Origin: Rhizobiales bacterium Ga0077525 | GTDB lineage: Bacteria > Pseudomonadota > Alphaproteobacteria > Rhizobiales > Xanthobacteraceae | Direction: 5' to 3' | Assembly: GCA_001464835.1 (NCBI GenBank) | Contig: LNDS01000044.1 | Coordinates: 1 to 60,014, forward strand | Length of the DNA stretch: 60,014 nt | Shown here: positions 1 to 7,707 of the stretch, in pieces | How the letters are laid out: each line of letters opens with the position of its first letter | How positions within the stretch are numbered: the first letter of the stretch is position 1 | Notes under the pieces: generated by a model | What the model was told of the DNA's origin: nothing | The model's database searches: none | The model's input: only the letters and a program-made list of their open reading frames with translations | Made by a program: the position numbers and the translations under genes

Positions 1-38
1 CGGGGAGAGGTAAAGAGTGCCGCGATTGCGGCCGGAGA

Positions 39-1208
39 TCAATACGACCTTGGCAATCCGAGCACATGTTCGGCGAGATAGGACAGGATCAGGTTGGTCG
101 AAATCGGCGCCACCTGGTAGAGCCGCGTTTCGCGGAACTTGCGCTCGATGTCGTATTCCTCGGCAAATCCGAAGCCGCCATGCGTCTGCACGCACATGTC
201 GGCGGCGGCCCATGAGGCATCGGCCGCGAGCAGCTTCGCCATGTTGGCCTCGGCGCCGATATCGCCGCCGCCTTCATATTTGCGCGCGGCCTCATGCACC
301 ATCAGTTCGGCGGCGCGCATCTGCGCGTAAGCCCGTGCGATGGGAAACTGCACGCCCTGATTTTGCCCGATCGGACGGCCGAACAGTTCACGGCTTTTGG
401 CGTAGGCCGTTGCTTTTTCGATGAACCACTTGGCGTCGCCGATGCATTCCGAGGCGATGAGAATGCGCTCGGTGTTCATGCCGGAAAGAATGTAGCGGAA
501 GCCCTTGCCCTCCTCGCCGACCAGGTTTGCCGCCGGCACGCGCAGGTCGTCGAAGAACACTTCCGTCGTCGCATGGTTCATCATGGTGCGGATCGGCTTG
601 ATGGTGAGGCTCTTGCTCGCCAAGGCCTCGCGCATGTCGACCAGAAACACCGACAGCCCGTCGGTCCGCTTGACCGCCTGTTCCTTCGGCGTAGTGCGCG
701 CCAGCAGCAGCATCAGATCGGAATGCTCGGCGCGCGACGTCCAGATCTTCTGGCCGTTGATGACGTAAGCGTCGCCGTCGCGCCGCGCGGTCGTGCGCAG
801 CGACAAAGTGTCGGTACCGGAGGTCGGCTCGGTGACGCCGAAAGCCTGCAAGCGCAATTCGCCGCTGGCGATGCCCGGCAGATAGGCCTGCTTCTGCGCC
901 GGCGAGCCGTGCCGCAGGATGGTGCCCATCGTGTACATCTGCGCGTGGCAGGCGGCGCCGTTGCAGCCGGTGGCATGCACCTCTTCCATGATCGCGGCGG
1001 CGGCGCTGACCGTGAGGCCGCTGCCGCCGAATTCTTCCGGGATCAGCGCGGCGAGATAACCCGCTTCGGTGAGTGCATTGACGAATTCGGTCGGATAGGC
1101 GCGTTCGCGGTCGAGATCGCGCCAGTACTCGCCGGGGAAGCGCGCGCACAGAGCGCGCACGGATTCGCGGATGTCGGCGTAGTCGTCGCGTTCAGTAGCT
1201 TTTGTCAT
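39..1208 (-). CDS. Acyl-CoA dehydrogenase
   Basis: This 389-residue protein is a full-length FAD-dependent acyl-CoA dehydrogenase, which introduces a 2,3 double bond into an acyl-CoA. Typical motifs are FGVTEPTSGTD (about 123-133), the following INGQKIWTS, FGRPIGQNQ and QTHGGFGFAEEYDIER. The usual C-terminal catalytic Glu (the YEGT position of medium-chain enzymes) is missing, because the sequence there reads YQVAPIST. A Glu is present instead at E247 in NTERIL, the helix position that, as I recall, serves as the base in isovaleryl-CoA and long-chain dehydrogenases. It is the last gene of the minus-strand block, 3 bases after the MaoC-type hydratase, and the two are probably consecutive steps of one acyl-CoA route. 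The substrate is unknown. Confidence 0.9.
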   Translation of the reverse strand: MTKATERDDYADIRESVRALCARFPGEYWRDLDRERAYPTEFVNALTEAGYLAALIPEEFGGSGLTVSAAAAIMEEVHATGCNGAACHAQMYTMGTILRHGSPAQKQAYLPGIASGELRLQAFGVTEPTSGTDTLSLRTTARRDGDAYVINGQKIWTSRAEHSDLMLLLARTTPKEQAVKRTDGLSVFLVDMREALASKSLTIKPIRTMMNHATTEVFFDDLRVPAANLVGEEGKGFRYILSGMNTERILIASECIGDAKWFIEKATAYAKSRELFGRPIGQNQGVQFPIARAYAQMRAAELMVHEAARKYEGGGDIGAEANMAKLLAADASWAAADMCVQTHGGFGFAEEYDIERKFRETRLYQVAPISTNLILSYLAEHVLGLPRSY

Positions 1209-1211
1209 TTG

Positions 1212-2078
1212 TTACCCGGCAATCTCGGCGCGGCCATTATTGATGGCCACAACATCGCGCTCCATAACACGGGCGCGGAAACTTGCCACATTGCCGTCGC
1301 GCCAGATCTCCGCGCGGATGGTTTCGCCGGGGAACACCGGGGCGGAAAAGCGCACCGACATCGCCGTGAGCCGCGCCGGATCATAGCCGCATAAAGTCTT
1401 GAGCAGCGCGTGGCCGGCGACGCCCATGGTGGCGAGCCCATGCAGAATCGGCCGCGGAAAGCCGGCCGCCTGGGCGAATTCCGGGTCGCAATGCAGCGGG
1501 TTGATGTCGCCGGACAGCCGATAGAGCAGCGCCATTTCCGGCCGCGTCGGCAGGTCGCAAATCATGTCCGGCGCGCGGTCCGGAATGGCGTGCGGCGGCG
1601 TTGGCTGCTTACGCTCGCGCGGGCCGCCGAAGCCGCCATCGGCGCGGCAAAAAGTCGTCTGCATCAGGGTCGCCAGCAGGCGGCCGCTGGCCTTGTCGGT
1701 GATAGTGCGCTCGGAATAGATCAGCGCGCCGCGCCCTTCGCCTTTGTCAACGACGTCGACAACGCGCTCCTGGCCGATGACGGTGCCTTGAGTGGCGACC
1801 GGCTCATGCAGCACGACGGTCTGCTCGCCATGTACCGCATGCGAGAAGGTCAGTCCGTAATCCTCGTCGCGCAGCCAGTACGGCAGATAGCCCTGCTTCA
1901 ACGGCCAGGTCGGCAGCGCCTTGAGGTTCTTCTCATAGACAAATTGCAGTTCGTTCTCGTCGGTGGGGTCCTGGCCGAAGCCGAGGCCGAGCGCGTAAAG
2001 GATGCAATCCTTCGGCGCGTAGGTCTGTTCGACCGGGGCGACTTTGTGGGTCAGCAGTTTTTCGAGATTGACGGGCAT
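1212..2078 (-). CDS. MaoC-type (R)-enoyl-CoA hydratase with FAS1-like N-terminal domain
   Basis: The protein has two hot-dog domains. The N-terminal half is FAS1-like dehydratase in character. The C-terminal half has the hydratase-2 signature NPLHCDPEF ... GFPRPILHGLATMG, where the Asp and His are the expected catalytic pair. Members add water to trans-2-enoyl-CoA. I chose the ATG at 2078 because the protein then begins MPVNLEKLL, as relatives do; a GTG three codons upstream (2087) is possible. Neither start has a strong ribosome-binding site. Spacing of 3 bases to the downstream acyl-CoA dehydrogenase implies co-transcription and a shared beta-oxidation-like role. Confidence 0.85.
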   Translation of the reverse strand: MPVNLEKLLTHKVAPVEQTYAPKDCILYALGLGFGQDPTDENELQFVYEKNLKALPTWPLKQGYLPYWLRDEDYGLTFSHAVHGEQTVVLHEPVATQGTVIGQERVVDVVDKGEGRGALIYSERTITDKASGRLLATLMQTTFCRADGGFGGPRERKQPTPPHAIPDRAPDMICDLPTRPEMALLYRLSGDINPLHCDPEFAQAAGFPRPILHGLATMGVAGHALLKTLCGYDPARLTAMSVRFSAPVFPGETIRAEIWRDGNVASFRARVMERDVVAINNGRAEIAG

Positions 2079-2090
2079 CGCGCACACTCT

Positions 2091-2187
2091 GTCATGCCCG
2101 CGAAGGCGGGCATCCAGTAAACGCTAGCGCAAAATTTTCCCCGAAGCGATTGCGATTACTGGGTCCCCGCTTTCGCGGGGACGACGA
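2091..2187. repeat. Palindromic intergenic repeat, family A, copy 1
   Basis: Two short palindromes flank an unrelated core. One arm reads CCCGCGAAGGCGGGCATCC and the other GTCCCCGCTTTCGCGGGGAC. Copies of the same two-palindrome design lie at 53304-53395 and, in shorter form, at 51050-51112. It fills the gap between the MaoC gene and the first MetE-like gene and could act as an mRNA hairpin that splits the block. Confidence 0.7.
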
Positions 2188-2189
2188 CA

Positions 2190-3296
2190 TCACTTCCCCC
2201 AAACCTCTTCCGCCAGTTCGACGATCATGCGCAGCTTGGCCCATTGCTCGTCCTCGGCGAGGATGTTGCCCTCCTCCGTCGAGGCAAAGCCGCATTGCGG
2301 CGACAGGCAAAGCTGCTCCAGCGGCGCGAATTTCGACGCCTCGTCGATGCGGCGCTTCAACTCGTCCTTCGATTCGAGCTTGCCGGACTTCGAGGTGACG
2401 AGGCCGAGCACCACGCTCTTGTCCTTCGGCAACAGCCGCAGCGGCTCGAAACCGCCGGCGCGGGCGTCGTCGTATTCCATGAAGAAGCCGTGCACGTTGA
2501 TCTTGTTGAACAGGATCTCCTGGACCGCCGCGTAGCCGCCGGCGCCCATGAACGTCGATTTGTGATTGCCGCGGCACATATGCATGGTGATCGTCATGTC
2601 CGCGGGAATGTCGGACATCGCAACATTGATGAGATCGGCATAGAGCGCGACAAGCTTTTGTGGATCGTCGCCGCGCGCCGTCATCTGCGCGCGATATTTA
2701 TCGTCGCACAGCATGGCGATGAAGACTTCATCGAGTTGCAGATAGCGGCAGCCGGCATCGGCGAAAGCCCGCACGGCTTTCTTGTAGGCCTGGCCGAGAT
2801 CCTCGAACATCGCATCGAGCTGCGGATAAATGCCGGCATCGATCGGCGGCTTGACCGGGCGGCCATAGATCGCCGACGGCGCCGGAATCGTGATCTTCGC
2901 GGTCTGCTTGGTGTGCGCGGCGAGAAACTTGAAATGCTCGATCATCGGATGGCCGCTGAAGCCGAGCTTGCCGGTGACTTTGACGCCCTCGTTGCGGGTG
3001 GCGACGCCGGCGAAAGCAACGCCTGATTCCATCACGTGCTTCTCGGCGCCGTCGAGGCCCCAGAGAAAATCGAGATGCCACCACGAGCGGCGAAATTCGC
3101 CGTCGGTGACGGATTTAAGCCCGACCTCTTCCTGCTTCTTGATGACGCGCTCGATCTCGCGGTCCTCGACCGCCTTCAGCGCGGCAGCGTCGATCTCGCC
3201 TTTGGCGAATTGCGCGCGCGCCTCTTTCAGCGCGGCCGGGCGCAACAGGCTGCCGACATGGTCGGCGCGAAACGGCGGCTTGGTGCGCATGCTCAT
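2190..3296 (-). CDS. MetE C-terminal-like zinc methyltransferase, paralog 1
   Basis: This 368-residue protein matches only the catalytic (C-terminal) barrel of cobalamin-independent methionine synthase. The zinc ligands are all in place: H239 and C241 (MHMCRGN), E274 (MEYDDARAGG) and C335 (SPQCG). The folate-binding N-terminal barrel of full MetE is absent, so methyl-folate need not be the donor. Family relatives of this length include core-MetE proteins and epoxyalkane:coenzyme M transferases, which join an alkyl group to a thiol. The start at 3296 lies 5 bases after the stop of paralog 2. It shares DEVF and MEYD wording with paralog 2, which suggests a recent pairwise duplication. The substrate is unknown. 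Confidence 0.88.
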   Translation of the reverse strand: MSMRTKPPFRADHVGSLLRPAALKEARAQFAKGEIDAAALKAVEDREIERVIKKQEEVGLKSVTDGEFRRSWWHLDFLWGLDGAEKHVMESGVAFAGVATRNEGVKVTGKLGFSGHPMIEHFKFLAAHTKQTAKITIPAPSAIYGRPVKPPIDAGIYPQLDAMFEDLGQAYKKAVRAFADAGCRYLQLDEVFIAMLCDDKYRAQMTARGDDPQKLVALYADLINVAMSDIPADMTITMHMCRGNHKSTFMGAGGYAAVQEILFNKINVHGFFMEYDDARAGGFEPLRLLPKDKSVVLGLVTSKSGKLESKDELKRRIDEASKFAPLEQLCLSPQCGFASTEEGNILAEDEQWAKLRMIVELAEEVWGK

Positions 3297-3301
3297 GGAA
3301 A

Positions 3302-4408
3302 CTAACCCCATACTTCTTGTGAAACTTCGACGATCATGCGCAGCTTGGCCCATTGTTCGTCTTCGGCGAGGATGTTGCCCTCCTCGGTCGAGGCGAAGCC
3401 GCATTGCGGCGACAGACATAGCTGCTCAAGCGGAATGAATTTGGCGGCTTCATCGATGCGGCGCTTGACTTCGTCTTTCGACTCGAGCTTGCCGGACTTC
3501 GACGTCACCAGGCCGAGCACCACGGTCTTGCCCTTGGGCACGAAGCGCAGCGGCTCGAAGCCGCCGGCACGCTCCGAATCGTATTCCATGAAGTAGCCAT
3601 GCACGTTGATCCTGTTGAACAGGATTTCCGCCACCGGCTCGTAGCCGCCGGAGGCGACGAAGGTGGATTGGAAATTGCCGCGGCACAGATGCATGGTGAT
3701 GGCCATGCCGGCGGGAATATCCGAAATCGCCGCGTTGATCATGTCGGCATAGATCAGCGGCAGCTGGTCGGGATCGTCGCCGCGGCTGGCGACCTGTTCG
3801 CGCAATTTCGGATCGCAGAGATAAGTGAAATTCACCTCGTCGAGTTGCAGATAGCGGCAACCCACGTCGGCGAAAGCGCGCACGGCTTGGCGGTAGGTCG
3901 CGCCGAGGTCGCGGTAGAAATCGTTCATGTCTGGATAGATGCTTTCCGGCACGGCGTCGCGGCCATAACGGAAATGCATCGACGATGGCGACGGGATCGT
4001 CATCTTCGGCGTCGCGCGCGTGTGCTCTTTCAGAAATTTGAAGTGTTCGAGCATCGGGTGGCCGCTGAACGTGCCGAGTTTGCCCGTCACCCGCATCATC
4101 ATCGGCCGCGGATTGACGCCCTCGAACTTGATCTTGCGTTCGCCGAGATAGGCCTCGGCGCCGTCCAATTCGCCGAGAAAATCGTAATTCCAGAAGGCGC
4201 GGCGGAATTCGCCGTCGGTGATGGACTTGAGTCCGACGTCTTCCTGCTTCTTGATGACGGCAATGATCTCACGGTCCTCGATGGCCTTAAGCGCCTCCGC
4301 TGTGATCTCGCCCTTTTCACGTTGCGCGCGCGCCTGCTTCAGCGCGGCGGGACGGAGAAGACTTCCCACATGGTCGGCACGAAACGGCTGTGTGGCGCGA
4401 AGGGTCAT
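3302..4408 (-). CDS. MetE C-terminal-like zinc methyltransferase, paralog 2
   Basis: The protein has 368 residues and begins MTLRATQPFRADHVGS. Zinc ligands are H240 and C242 (MHLCRGN), E275 (MEYDSERAGG) and C336 (SPQCG). The start codon overlaps the stop of paralog 3 by one base (TAATG), so the two are translationally coupled. It is closest in wording to paralog 1 across the barrel, for example KSGKLESKDE and PQCGFASTEEGNILAEDEQW. Like the others it lacks the N-terminal barrel of methionine synthase. A role in homocysteine methylation is possible, but four copies side by side argue for specialised substrates. Confidence 0.88.
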   Translation of the reverse strand: MTLRATQPFRADHVGSLLRPAALKQARAQREKGEITAEALKAIEDREIIAVIKKQEDVGLKSITDGEFRRAFWNYDFLGELDGAEAYLGERKIKFEGVNPRPMMMRVTGKLGTFSGHPMLEHFKFLKEHTRATPKMTIPSPSSMHFRYGRDAVPESIYPDMNDFYRDLGATYRQAVRAFADVGCRYLQLDEVNFTYLCDPKLREQVASRGDDPDQLPLIYADMINAAISDIPAGMAITMHLCRGNFQSTFVASGGYEPVAEILFNRINVHGYFMEYDSERAGGFEPLRFVPKGKTVVLGLVTSKSGKLESKDEVKRRIDEAAKFIPLEQLCLSPQCGFASTEEGNILAEDEQWAKLRMIVEVSQEVWG

Positions 4409-5511
4409 TACTTCCAGATTTCCTTTGAGAGTTCGACAATCATGCGCAGCTTGGCCCACTGCTCGTCCTCGGCCAGCACATTGCCTTCCTCGGTCGAGGA
4501 GAAGCCGCATTGCGGCGACAGGCAAAGCTGGTCGAGCGCGATGTATTTCGTCGCCTGGTCGATGCGGCGCTTGATGTCGTCTTTCGATTCGAGCGTGCCG
4601 CTCTTCGATGTCACGAGGCCGAGCACGAGCTGCTTGTTGCCCTTGGGGAAGAAGCGCAGCGGTTCGAAGCCGCCGGCGCGGTCTGAATCGTATTCGAGGA
4701 AATAGCCGTCGAGATTTGTGTTGCCGAGCAACTGCTCGGCGACGAACTCGTAGCCGCCTTGCGCGATCCAGGTCGATCGGAAATTGCCGCGGCAGGAATG
4801 CATGGTCATCGCCATGTCGGCCGGCTTGTCCTTGAGCGCGGCGTTGGTGATGCGCGCATAGATTTCCGGCAGCACATCGGGATTGTCGCCGCGCGCTTTC
4901 GAGGCTTCGCGCTCTTTCGGATCGCACAGCATCGCCCAGGCGGTGTCGTCGAGTTGCAGATAGCGGCAGCCGGCGTCGTAAAAGGCGCGAATGGCCTTTT
5001 GCCAGGTGCGGCCGACATCGTCGAAAAACACGTCGAGATCGGGATAGGCATCCTTGCTGATCATCGCCCGGCCTTGCCGGAAGTGTAATGTCGACGGAGC
5101 CGGAATCGTCATCTTCGGCGTGACGGCGCATTTCGCTTTCAGGAACTTGAAATGATCGAGATGCGGGTGGCCGGCGAAATCGACCTTGCGGTTGATCTTC
5201 ACCGCCTCGCTCTTGGTCTCGACGCCGTGGAATTTGATTGGCGGCGCGGCGACGAAATCGACGCCTTGCAGACCGCGGAAGAAATCGAAATGCCACCAGG
5301 AGCGGCGGAATTCGCCGTCGGTTGCAAGCTCCAGGCCGATTGCTTCCTGCTTCCCGATGACCTTGATAATTTCGCGGTCTTCGATCGCTTTCAATGCCGC
5401 GCCGTCGATGCCGCCGGCGGCATGTTTGGCGCGCGCTTCTTTCAGCGCGGCGGGACGCAACAGGCTGCCGACATGATCGGCGCGAAATGGCGGCGACGCG
5501 CGTTGCGGCAT
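4408..5511 (-). CDS. MetE C-terminal-like zinc methyltransferase, paralog 3
   Basis: The protein has 367 residues. Zinc ligands are H238 and C240 (MHSCRGN), E273 (LEYDSDRAGG) and C335 (SPQCG). The wording DDTAWAMLC and YFLEYDSDRAGG groups it with paralog 4 rather than with paralogs 1 and 2, so the cluster looks like two duplicated pairs. It is separated from paralog 4 by a 96-base gap that holds a hairpin repeat. Function is inferred only at the level of a zinc thiol-alkyl or methyl transferase. Confidence 0.88.
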   Translation of the reverse strand: MPQRASPPFRADHVGSLLRPAALKEARAKHAAGGIDGAALKAIEDREIIKVIGKQEAIGLELATDGEFRRSWWHFDFFRGLQGVDFVAAPPIKFHGVETKSEAVKINRKVDFAGHPHLDHFKFLKAKCAVTPKMTIPAPSTLHFRQGRAMISKDAYPDLDVFFDDVGRTWQKAIRAFYDAGCRYLQLDDTAWAMLCDPKEREASKARGDNPDVLPEIYARITNAALKDKPADMAMTMHSCRGNFRSTWIAQGGYEFVAEQLLGNTNLDGYFLEYDSDRAGGFEPLRFFPKGNKQLVLGLVTSKSGTLESKDDIKRRIDQATKYIALDQLCLSPQCGFSSTEEGNVLAEDEQWAKLRMIVELSKEIWK

Positions 5512-5532
5512 GGCGTTGGCTCCCGATTCAGG

Positions 5533-5604
5533 GCGAGTAGCGAATAGCGAGTGGTGAGTAGCAAACAGCGAAATCTATTCGCTATTTGCTGCTCTCTATT
5601 CGCG
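5533..5604. repeat. AT-richer hairpin repeat built from TAGCGAATAGCGAG-like units
   Basis: The segment contains GCGAATAG twice in one orientation context and CTATTCGC twice in the other. A 13-base arm at 5560-5572 pairs with 5578-5590 with a single mismatch, leaving a 5-base loop. The style (tagcgaatagcgagt...) resembles degenerate intergenic repeats seen in Bradyrhizobium-type genomes. It lies between paralogs 3 and 4 and could act as an mRNA stability or processing element. Confidence 0.6.
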
Positions 5605-5607
5605 AGC

Positions 5608-6720
5608 CTACTTCCCCCAAACATCCTTCGAGATCGCGACGATCTCCTTGAGCTTGGCCCACTGCTCGTCCTCGGCCAGCACATTGCCTTCCTCGGTCGA
5701 GGCAAAGCCGCACTGCGGCGACAAAGCGAGCTGCTCGAGCGCGACGAACTTCTCGGCTTCCTTGATGCGCTTCTTGATGTCGGCGATCGGCTCGAGCGCG
5801 CCGACCTTCGAACTGACGAGGCCCAAGACGACGATCTTGTCGCCCTTCGGCAGGAAACGCAGCGGCTCGAAGCCGCCGGCGCGATCGGTGTCGTATTCGA
5901 GGAAGTAGCCGTCGTAATTGCACTTGGCCAGCAGATTTTCAGCGACCGGTTCATAGCCGCCCGACGAGATGAAGGTCGAGCGGAAGTTGCCGCGGCAGAC
6001 ATGGGTGGTGATGACCATGTCGGCGGGCTTCGCCTCAAGCGCCTTGTTGATGCACTTGGTGTAGGTGTCCTGAAGATGATCGACGTCGAGGCCGCGCTCG
6101 CGCGCCTTCTTCAACTCGACCTCGGAGCACAGATAGGCCCAGGCGGTGTCGTCGAATTGCAAATAGCGGCAGCCGGCGGCGTAGAACGCCTTGATCGCCT
6201 CCTGATAGGCAATGGCGAGATCGTCGAAGATCGCGTCGCGGTTCGGATAGGCCGACGCCGCGACCGAGCCCGGCTCAAGACGAAAATGCATCACCGTCGG
6301 CGACGGAATGCACATCTTCGGCGTCTTGGTGGCGTGCTTCTTCAGGAACGTGAAGTGCTCCAGCATCGGATGATTTTTCGAGAAGCCGATCTTGCCGGTG
6401 ACCTTCAGCACCTTCATCTGGGTCTGCATGCCCTGGAACTGGATGCCGTGGTCGGCCTTCACGACATCGACGCCGTCGAGCATGCCGTAGAAATCGTAGT
6501 GCCAGAATGAGCGGCGGTACTCGCCATCGGTGATGGCTTCCAGCCCGACGTCTTCCTGCTTCTTGATGACCTTGACGATCTCGGCGTCCTCAATTTCCTT
6601 GAGTTTCGCGTCGGTGATTTCGCCCTTTTCGTGCTTTGCGCGGGCGTCGTGAATGGCCTTGGTGCGCAGGATGCTGCCGACCTGGTCGGCGCGGAAGGGG
6701 GGCTTGGTACGTTGGCTCAT
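5608..6720 (-). CDS. MetE C-terminal-like zinc methyltransferase, paralog 4
   Basis: The start at 6720 gives 370 residues and is fixed by a strong GGAGGAAACG ribosome-binding site directly upstream; an in-frame extension of 15 codons has no comparable site. Zinc ligands are H240 and C242 (THVCRGN), E275 (LEYDTDRAGG) and C337 (SPQCG). It is the first and best-translated of the four paralogs in transcription order, and the one nearest the MetF-like gene (82-base gap). It differs most from the others in the region 90-120 (HGIQFQGMQTQMKV), which would line the substrate side of the barrel in MetE-type folds (inference). Confidence 0.88.
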   Translation of the reverse strand: MSQRTKPPFRADQVGSILRTKAIHDARAKHEKGEITDAKLKEIEDAEIVKVIKKQEDVGLEAITDGEYRRSFWHYDFYGMLDGVDVVKADHGIQFQGMQTQMKVLKVTGKIGFSKNHPMLEHFTFLKKHATKTPKMCIPSPTVMHFRLEPGSVAASAYPNRDAIFDDLAIAYQEAIKAFYAAGCRYLQFDDTAWAYLCSEVELKKARERGLDVDHLQDTYTKCINKALEAKPADMVITTHVCRGNFRSTFISSGGYEPVAENLLAKCNYDGYFLEYDTDRAGGFEPLRFLPKGDKIVVLGLVSSKVGALEPIADIKKRIKEAEKFVALEQLALSPQCGFASTEEGNVLAEDEQWAKLKEIVAISKDVWGK

Positions 6721-6802
6721 CGTTTCCTCCATAGAACCTGCCGTGGCGGCAGGCATGATTTTCAAGGGCGCAGGACGTCGATAAGGCCATCAGGCCACCG
6801 GG

Positions 6803-7684
6803 TCAGGCGCTGTTGGGACGTGCCATAGCACGGCTGGATTGTTGCGTCCCGCGCGACGCGTCGCATGCGTAGTATGCGGTTTCAACCACCCCGCCGAATG
6901 AAAAATAATGCGGCGCGATATCGCCCAGATTATCAACCTGCGCCAGCGCTTCGATCAGGCGACCGGGGCCGACCGTTCCGGTGGTGATCTGGCCAACCAG
7001 GCCGGCGCCGACGCCGGACACCAGGCCGCGCAAGGACGCGGCGACGCCGCAGCGCTTGGCATAGCGCAACAGCGCCGGCACGCTGGTCGGGCCGGCCATG
7101 CCGACCTTGACCGGCGCGGCAATGCCGCAAGCGCGCAAATGGCGCAGCCAGGTCAGCACCCGGTCCGGCGAAAAGGAAAACTGGCTCACGATATGGGTGC
7201 GCAGACCCTGCGCCGTGGCGCTGGCGATTTTCTCGTCAAGCGCCGCTTCGAGACGGCCCGGCGGAATGGTGGCATGACCTTCGGGATGGGCGGCGATACC
7301 GATTTCGTCGAAGCCGAGGTCGCGCAAGCCCGCCTTCTGAATCACGGCCAGCGCGTCGGTGAAGGGGCCGCAAGGCTCGATGTCGCCGCCGATCACCAGC
7401 AATTGCCGCATGGCGGCCTCGCCGCGCAAAGCCTTCAGCAGTTCGTGCAACTGGCCGGCGCTGGCGAAGCGGCGGGCCGCGATATGCGCGATCGGCTCGA
7501 GGCCGGCCTGACGCAGACGCGCGGCGGCCTCAATCAATTCGGCGGCGTCCATGTTCGGCACCGCGGAGAGATAGACCGCCGTGCCCGGCTTCAGCACCCC
7601 CGCCAGCGCCGCGATCTCGGCCTGACGCGGGCGCGTCGCCTCGATCGAGAACGTCGCGGCAAAGGGCTTGCGATTGTCGTTCAC
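6803..7684 (-). CDS. Methylenetetrahydrofolate reductase-like protein
   Basis: The protein has 293 residues, the normal length for bacterial MetF. It shows the barrel motifs SIEATRP near the N-terminus, HIAARRF (about 82-88) and LVIGGDIEPCGPFTDAL, as in flavin-dependent methylene-THF reductases. Such enzymes interconvert 5,10-methylene- and 5-methyl-tetrahydrofolate. The start is a GTG at 7684 preceded by GGTGAATTGTC. It sits between the HTH-methyltransferase and the MetE-like array, so it may supply or drain methyl groups for them. It looks divergent from housekeeping MetF, and a catabolic or reverse role is possible. Confidence 0.82.
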   Translation of the reverse strand: MNDNRKPFAATFSIEATRPRQAEIAALAGVLKPGTAVYLSAVPNMDAAELIEAAARLRQAGLEPIAHIAARRFASAGQLHELLKALRGEAAMRQLLVIGGDIEPCGPFTDALAVIQKAGLRDLGFDEIGIAAHPEGHATIPPGRLEAALDEKIASATAQGLRTHIVSQFSFSPDRVLTWLRHLRACGIAAPVKVGMAGPTSVPALLRYAKRCGVAASLRGLVSGVGAGLVGQITTGTVGPGRLIEALAQVDNLGDIAPHYFSFGGVVETAYYACDASRGTQQSSRAMARPNSA

Positions 7685-7707
7685 GACAATTCACCCGGGC
7701 GCATGGC

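Noticed and set aside
3302..5296. A 664-codon open frame on the minus strand that would extend paralog 2 upstream.
   Set aside because: Its first ~295 codons run in another frame of paralog 3 and are rich in Arg with no family similarity; the real start is the ATG at 4408 coupled to the paralog 3 stop.
2190..7684. Assigning the MetF/MetE-like block to tetrahydrofolate-dependent vanillate or syringate O-demethylation.
   Set aside because: No LigM/DesA-type aminomethyltransferase-fold demethylase or formyl-THF ligase is in the window, so the link stays a hypothesis.
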